Assembly: GCA_946887065.1 (NCBI GenBank)
Contig: CAMPKL010000075.1
Span: 1 to 10,388, forward strand
Source of the DNA: an uncultured Bryobacterales bacterium
GTDB taxonomy: Bacteria; Acidobacteriota; Terriglobia; Bryobacterales; UBA6623
Length of the DNA: 10,388 bases
Direction: 5' to 3'
Position numbers and translations under genes: made by a program. Within the stretch, counting starts at the first letter, position 1. Every line of letters begins with the position of its first letter. A model generated the notes under the pieces. It was not told where the DNA came from and made no database searches. It saw only the letters and a list, made by a program, of their open reading frames with translations. Below are positions 6,430 through 10,388 of this stretch, in pieces.

Positions 6430-9267
6430 ATGGAGCACGAGCGTTGGCGCCGGGCAGAGGAGTTGTTCCATGCCGCGTTGGAGCGTGCGTCAGAGGAGCG
6501 TCAAGCGTTCCTCGAACAAGCCTGCGGCGAAGATGCCGAGCTTAGACGTCAGGTCGAACACCTGATTTCCATCGACCAGCGTGCCGGAAGCCGCCTGGAA
6601 GGGCCGCTGATCGCAGAGCCCACCACGACCCTGGACGCCGCTGCGTCACTCGAAGGCGCGCAGGTCGGACCGTACCGCATCCTTTCACCCCTGGGCGCCG
6701 GCGGGATGGGTACTGTTTATCGAGCGCGCGATACCAAGTTGGGCCGGGAGGTGGCCATCAAGACGCTGCCCTCGGAGTTTGCGCGCAATCCCGAGCGCCT
6801 CGCTCGCCTGCGACGTGAGGCGCGGACCTTGGCCTCATTGAACCATCCTAATATCGCGGCCATCTACGGACTTGAGGAATTCGTCGATTCGGACTGGCTC
6901 GTACTCGAACTAGTGGAAGGGCAGAACCTCCGGGGTCCCCTTCCCATCCAGGAAGCGTTGCGGGTTGCCAAACAAATTGCCGAAGCGTTGGAAGCCGCGC
7001 ACGAAAAAGGCATCGTCCATCGCGATCTGAAACCGGCCAACGTAAGAGTCACCGATCAGGGTCGTGTGAAGGTTCTGGATTTCGGTCTTGCAAAGGAAGT
7101 CTGGGCGCGGGGCCAGCCACAGCTGGGCCAGAAGCAGGATGTCGCCCGGCTGCCCTCTGAAGCAATGCTCGATACTCTCGCTGGCCGCGTCATGGGGACA
7201 CCGGGTTATATGAGTCCTGAGCAGGCTCGGGGCGAGGACGTTGACAACCGGACCGATATCTGGGCCTTCGGCTGCGTCCTGTATGAACTGCTGACCGGTA
7301 AGCGCGCTTTTCGGGGCGAGACCCAAACCGAAACGCTCGCGGCTGTGCTGGAACGGGAGCCGGAATGGCAAGGGCTGGCCCCCAACACCCCGGTCAAGGT
7401 CCGCGATCTCCTCAAGCACTGCCTTCGAAAGGACCCGGAGCGCCGCCTGAACGATATCACGGTGGCGCGGAAAACTCTTGATGCGGCGATGGGCGGATGG
7501 AACCGCTGGAAAGTCGCGGCAATAGCCGGCGCTGCTGCTGTCGTCGCCATCGCCGGCATAGCGACTGCCGTTTGGCCGAACAACTCCCTCCGTCCTACGG
7601 ATCAATCCCAGTGGGTGCAACTCACCAAGTTCTCGGACTCCGTTTCGCAACCCGCTCTTTCACCCGACGGCCGGATGGTTGCCTTTATTCGCGGCGAATC
7701 CACCTTCTATGGACCGGGACAGATCTATGTCAAGACTCTCCCTGACAGCGAGCCCGTGCAATTGACGCACGACAACCTCGACAAGATGAGTCCCGTGTTC
7801 TCTCCGGATGGGTCGCGCATCGCCTACACCACCGTCAACCCGGATTTTCAATGGGACACCTGGACGGTCCCCGTGCTCGGCGGCGAACCGCAGATGATGC
7901 TCAAAAACGCTTCCGGTCTCGTCTGGACGGATCCACGGCAAATCATGTTCTCGGAGATACGCACCGGTGTTCACATGCCTGTGGTTGCCGCCGGCGAGAA
8001 CCGCATCGGGCAACGCGACGTCTACGTTCCGCTGGACGAACCCGCTATGGCGCACCGCTCCTATTTGTCGCCCGATGGGAAATGGGTGTTGCTGGTAGAG
8101 ATGGACATCGATCACCTGTGGGAGCCTTGCCGTCTCGTTCCTGCCGACGGCAGTTCCGCAGGCCGCAAGGTGGGTCCGCTGGGAGGAGGTTGTACATTCG
8201 CCGCATGGTCGCGCGATGGGAAGTGGATGTACTTCACGTCGAACGCCGTGCACGCGAATCACATCTGGCGGCAGCGTTTTCCCGACGGCAACCCAGAGCA
8301 GATCACCGCCGGTCCAACCGAAGAAGAAGGCATCGCCATGGCGCCGGATGGCCGCTCTTTCGTCACAGCCGTCTCGCTGCAAGGGGCTTCGCTGTGGCTT
8401 CACGACGCGACCGGCGACCGGCAGATCTCGATCGAGGGAAACGCAGCGACTCCCGCCTTCACCCCGGACGGCAGCAAGCTCCTTTACCGCGTCGTGAGGG
8501 AGCAGCCCAATGAATTCGCTTTCTACCGGGACCTTGGAGAAGTGATGGTGGCCGACTTGAAGTCGGGGCGCTCGGAACCCCTGGTACGAGGTTTCCCGGT
8601 CCTCAATTTCGACACCTCAATGGACGGCCGCGAGGTTGTGATGGAAGCCCCCGACGAAGCCGGCCGGGCGCGGCTTTGGCTGGCCTCCCTCGATCACAGC
8701 GCACCTCTGCGCCAGATCCCGAATGTGGAGGGAGGGCAACCTCATTTCGGTCCTTCCGGCGAAATTCTCTTTCGTCGTAATGAAGGGGCTTCGAGCGCTT
8801 CAGGAAGCCTCGGCTTTATCTACCGCGTTCTCCCCGACGGAACCGGATTGCAAAAGGCGTTCGAACAGCCGGTGAACCTATTCAACTTCCCCAGGCCGAT
8901 ATCGCCCGACGGTCGGTCGGTTTTCGCCTGGGCGGCGCCCCCCGGAAGGAGCGAGGGCGGCTATGTGTTTTCGCTGGAAGGAAAGCCGCCGATCAGCCTC
9001 GGCAGTAATGGACAAGTGAGTTGGGGAGCTGGGGGAGCGTTGCTTTCCTACTATGGGGGGGCCGAGGCTTTCTATTTTCCGTTGGCAGCTGGCCAGACGC
9101 TGCCCCCTATTCCGGCGGAGGGATTCCGCTCCATCGAAGAAATCGCCCGCGTGCCGGGCGGACGTAGAATCGAGGGCCGCCTGGTCACGCTCGGCCCGAC
9201 CCCCGATGTATACGCGTTCTACCGCGGCAACACGCAGCGGAATCTTTACCGGATCCCGATTCCGTGA
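6430..9267 (+). CDS. Transmembrane Ser/Thr protein kinase with C-terminal PD40 beta-propeller
   Basis: A 945-residue kinase of the PknB/Hanks type fused to a TolB-like propeller. Residues 1-50 (ERWRRAEELFHAAL, ERQAFLEQAC, LRRQVEHLI) are the helical N-terminus common in acidobacterial kinases. The kinase domain (about 82-350) has all key elements: glycine loop GAGGMGTV (89-96), VAIK with Lys111, HRDLKPAN with Asp199, DFG at 217-219, GTPGYMSPEQ (256-265) and DIWAFGCVLYELLTG. One transmembrane helix follows (about 360-382), then a presumably periplasmic region with eight or nine PD40-like blades recognised by repeats such as LSPDGRMVAF, FSPDGSRIAY, LSPDGKWVLL, WSRDGKWMYF, FTPDGSKLLY and ISPDGRSVFA. 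The propeller probably senses a ligand or protein. An in-frame TTG at 6352 and ATGs at 6409/6412 are alternative starts; 6430 fits the family N-terminus best, though no start has a strong ribosome site. Substrates unknown. Confidence 0.92.
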   Translation: MEHERWRRAEELFHAALERASEERQAFLEQACGEDAELRRQVEHLISIDQRAGSRLEGPLIAEPTTTLDAAASLEGAQVGPYRILSPLGAGGMGTVYRARDTKLGREVAIKTLPSEFARNPERLARLRREARTLASLNHPNIAAIYGLEEFVDSDWLVLELVEGQNLRGPLPIQEALRVAKQIAEALEAAHEKGIVHRDLKPANVRVTDQGRVKVLDFGLAKEVWARGQPQLGQKQDVARLPSEAMLDTLAGRVMGTPGYMSPEQARGEDVDNRTDIWAFGCVLYELLTGKRAFRGETQTETLAAVLEREPEWQGLAPNTPVKVRDLLKHCLRKDPERRLNDITVARKTLDAAMGGWNRWKVAAIAGAAAVVAIAGIATAVWPNNSLRPTDQSQWVQLTKFSDSVSQPALSPDGRMVAFIRGESTFYGPGQIYVKTLPDSEPVQLTHDNLDKMSPVFSPDGSRIAYTTVNPDFQWDTWTVPVLGGEPQMMLKNASGLVWTDPRQIMFSEIRTGVHMPVVAAGENRIGQRDVYVPLDEPAMAHRSYLSPDGKWVLLVEMDIDHLWEPCRLVPADGSSAGRKVGPLGGGCTFAAWSRDGKWMYFTSNAVHANHIWRQRFPDGNPEQITAGPTEEEGIAMAPDGRSFVTAVSLQGASLWLHDATGDRQISIEGNAATPAFTPDGSKLLYRVVREQPNEFAFYRDLGEVMVADLKSGRSEPLVRGFPVLNFDTSMDGREVVMEAPDEAGRARLWLASLDHSAPLRQIPNVEGGQPHFGPSGEILFRRNEGASSASGSLGFIYRVLPDGTGLQKAFEQPVNLFNFPRPISPDGRSVFAWAAPPGRSEGGYVFSLEGKPPISLGSNGQVSWGAGGALLSYYGGAEAFYFPLAAGQTLPPIPAEGFRSIEEIARVPGGRRIEGRLVTLGPTPDVYAFYRGNTQRNLYRIPIP

Positions 9268-9273
9268 GCCGGT

Positions 9274-9765
9274 CTATTTGTCATGCAACGGCTCGTAGCG
9301 ATACCTTCCATCCCAGGCATACTCATATCCGGTGCCGCCGGGACTGTATGTAACGTTGACGCGAGTGGTGAATCCGGCGAGCGGGCCGACGCCATCGTTT
9401 AACCTGCATAACCCGGCTGTCCCTGGATTGTTCAGGTCGAAGGGTCCCGTACAGCGGCCGACCGCCCACTGGCTCGTGTTGACGAAGACGAAGACATTGA
9501 AGTCAAAATAGCCGGGGCCTGCCGTAGGGCCAGCCGACAGGTCGTAATAGATTCGAGTTCCCGCGGGAAGCTCCGGCAGATTCGAACTCAAGATGGTGCA
9601 GAAGTCCGAGCCGGGAATCCCCGATTCCATTGAGCAGTCTTTTACGATATGGAGTTGTCCGACCCGTCCTTGCTGTGCGGCGAGCGGGACCACAAGCGCA
9701 ACCGCCGCTATTACTCCGATCGGGATAGCGGCAGCGATCATTCCAGTCAAACGATGCAGTTTCAT
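9274..9765 (-). CDS. Small secreted four-cysteine protein of unknown function
   Basis: A 163-residue protein with an N-terminal signal peptide: basic start MKLHR, hydrophobic core about residues 8-28, and a likely cleavage after LAA (about residue 30). The mature part, about 133 residues, has four cysteines (44, 56, 105, 120), enough for two disulfides in the periplasm or outside. It is rich in Gly, aromatic residues and alternating beta-like patterns (RIYYDLSAG, FDFNVFVFVN, RVNVTYSPGG, YAWDGRYRYEP), and GPLAGFTTRVNV with the final WDGRYRY recalls allene-oxide-cyclase-like or dirigent-like barrels; this is a weak impression only. The ATG at 9765 is chosen because AGGAGG lies 11 bases upstream and the signal peptide starts there; in-frame ATGs at 9786 and 9891 would precede that site. 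It converges on the kinase gene with 6 bases between stops, and is divergent from the sigma-factor gene. Confidence 0.72.
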   Translation of the reverse strand: MKLHRLTGMIAAAIPIGVIAAVALVVPLAAQQGRVGQLHIVKDCSMESGIPGSDFCTILSSNLPELPAGTRIYYDLSAGPTAGPGYFDFNVFVFVNTSQWAVGRCTGPFDLNNPGTAGLCRLNDGVGPLAGFTTRVNVTYSPGGTGYEYAWDGRYRYEPLHDK

Positions 9766-9776
9766 GGCGTATTCAG

Positions 9777-9782
9777 CCTCCT
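9777..9782 (-). promoter_or_regulatory. Ribosome binding site of the secreted-protein gene
   Basis: Minus-strand AGGAGG (9782-9777) is 11 bases before the ATG at 9765. It rules against the in-frame ATG at 9786, which would lie upstream of it, and fixes the signal-peptide start. Confidence 0.7.
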
Positions 9783-9814
9783 GCATAGAGTTCCGCGAAC
9801 CGGGGGCAAAGTGG

Positions 9815-9842
9815 TTAACACTCGCTCTGTTCGTGCTAAAAT
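9815..9842 (+). promoter_or_regulatory. Sigma70-type promoter of the sigma-factor gene
   Basis: TTAACA (9815-9820, five of six to TTGACA) and TAAAAT (9837-9842, five of six to TATAAT) are 16 bases apart, the best promoter-like pair in the window. The predicted transcription start is near 9849, only about two bases before the GTG start at 9851, so the mRNA would be leaderless. It lies in the 85-base gap between the secreted-protein gene and the sigma gene. Confidence 0.55.
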
Positions 9843-9850
9843 TCCCCGGC

Positions 9851-10388
9851 GTGACCAATCCGGACGGCCAGGACATCACAGCGATGCTCACGGCCTGGAA
9901 CGGCGGCGACGGGCAGGCGCTCGATCGCTTGATGCAAATCGTGTATCCCGAATTGCGCCGAGTGGCGCGCCGGCATCTTGCGGGACGGCGCCCGGGGGAC
10001 AGCCTGGAATCCGCCGCCTTGGCGAATGACGCCTATCTCAAATTGGTGCGTTCCGGTGGAATCCAGTGCGAAAACCGGGCCCACTTTCTAGCCCTTTGCT
10101 CACAGATCATCCGCCGCATCCTGGTGGATCACGCACGAAGACGCGGCTCCGCCAAGCGTGGCGGAGAGGCCCTGCGCGTCTCCCTCGATGATGTGGTGTT
10201 GGCGGCTGAGGAATATGGCATCGAACTGTTGGCGCTCCACCGCGCGCTCGACGAACTAGCAAAAATCGACGCCCGCAAAGGCCGGGTGGTGGAACTTCGT
10301 TACTTCGGCGGGTTGAGCATCGAAGAAACCGCCGGAGTCCTCAATGTTTCGATAGACACTGCCAAGCGCGATTGGAGGATGGCTAAAG
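9851..10388 (+). CDS. ECF-type RNA polymerase sigma factor, TIGR02999-like (partial, right edge)
   Basis: 179 residues are visible and the frame is open to the window edge; the family is usually about 185-200 residues, so only the last few are missing. It begins with GTG: MTNPDGQDITAML. Region 2 is seen in AWNGGDGQALDRLM, VYPELRRVARRHL (31-43), SAALANDAYLKLV (54-66), NRAHFLALCSQIIRRILVDH (75-94), the core-polymerase-binding and -10-recognition part. Region 4 is RVVELRYFGGLSIEETAGVLNVSIDTAKRDWRMAK (145-179), the -35-binding helix-turn-helix. These blocks match the acidobacterial/planctomycete sigma family TIGR02999, often encoded next to PD40-type Ser/Thr kinases. No anti-sigma factor is visible; control may come from a kinase, such as the upstream one or one beyond the edge. 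The start is set by the conserved DITAML and a promoter just upstream; GTG at 9833 and ATG at 9884 are less likely. Confidence 0.88.
   Translation, partial: MTNPDGQDITAMLTAWNGGDGQALDRLMQIVYPELRRVARRHLAGRRPGDSLESAALANDAYLKLVRSGGIQCENRAHFLALCSQIIRRILVDHARRRGSAKRGGEALRVSLDDVVLAAEEYGIELLALHRALDELAKIDARKGRVVELRYFGGLSIEETAGVLNVSIDTAKRDWRMAK

Noticed and set aside
7660..8403. A 247-residue minus-strand open frame, and similar long frames opposite the kinase and the membrane protein
   Set aside because: They lie inside well-supported genes with clear conserved motifs; long antisense frames are common in high-G+C coding DNA.
9783..9812. Possible minus-strand promoter for the secreted-protein gene (TTGCCC, 16 bases, TATGCA)
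   Set aside because: The -10 matches only three of six bases and the transcript would start at or after the AGGAGG site.

Overview
The window looks like chromosomal DNA of an acidobacterium, most likely from the Bryobacterales/Solibacteraceae area. The reasons are the high G+C content, the C-terminus of a large TonB-dependent receptor-like outer-membrane protein, a Ser/Thr kinase fused to a PD40 beta-propeller, and a sigma factor of the ECF-like type (TIGR02999 family) that typically neighbours such kinases in that phylum. This assignment is inferred from gene types and not from a marker gene. I see no rRNA, tRNA, CRISPR array, insertion sequence or phage gene.

Layout from left to right. (1) 1-161 (+): the last residues of an outer-membrane beta-barrel protein, closed by a strong intrinsic terminator (187-219). 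(2) 379-1053 (+): a SAM-dependent class I methyltransferase. (3) 5988-1050 (-): a compact four-gene operon, read right to left. It holds an NAD-dependent epimerase (CDP-paratose/tyvelose 2-epimerase-like) whose catalytic Tyr is Phe, a GT2 polyprenyl-phosphate-type glycosyltransferase, a second paratose-epimerase-like SDR with an intact YxxxK, and a polytopic membrane protein with a large soluble C-terminal region (possibly GT-C-like). Junctions are TAATG, a 1-nt gap and a 7-nt gap, so translation is probably coupled. The operon and the methyltransferase converge on a shared CTAG that carries both stop codons. (4) 5989-6429: a divergent intergenic region with candidate promoters in both directions. 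(5) 6430-9267 (+): a Ser/Thr kinase with one transmembrane helix and a PD40/TolB-like propeller. (6) 9765-9274 (-): a small secreted four-cysteine protein converging on the kinase with 6 nt between stops. (7) 9851-10388 (+): an ECF-type sigma factor running off the right edge, with a good -35/-10 pair only a few bases before its GTG start, which suggests a leaderless mRNA.

Working model (inference). Genes in block 3 look like a pathway for making or remodelling a nucleotide-linked (deoxy)sugar, loading it on a lipid carrier through the GT2 enzyme and using it at the membrane through the polytopic protein; the methyltransferase may act on the same product. Blocks 5-7 look like a separate signalling neighbourhood: a membrane kinase with a sensor-like propeller, a secreted small protein and a sigma factor. 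The most unusual items are the Tyr-to-Phe epimerase paired with an intact paralogue, the undescribed membrane protein family, and the apparently leaderless sigma-factor gene.
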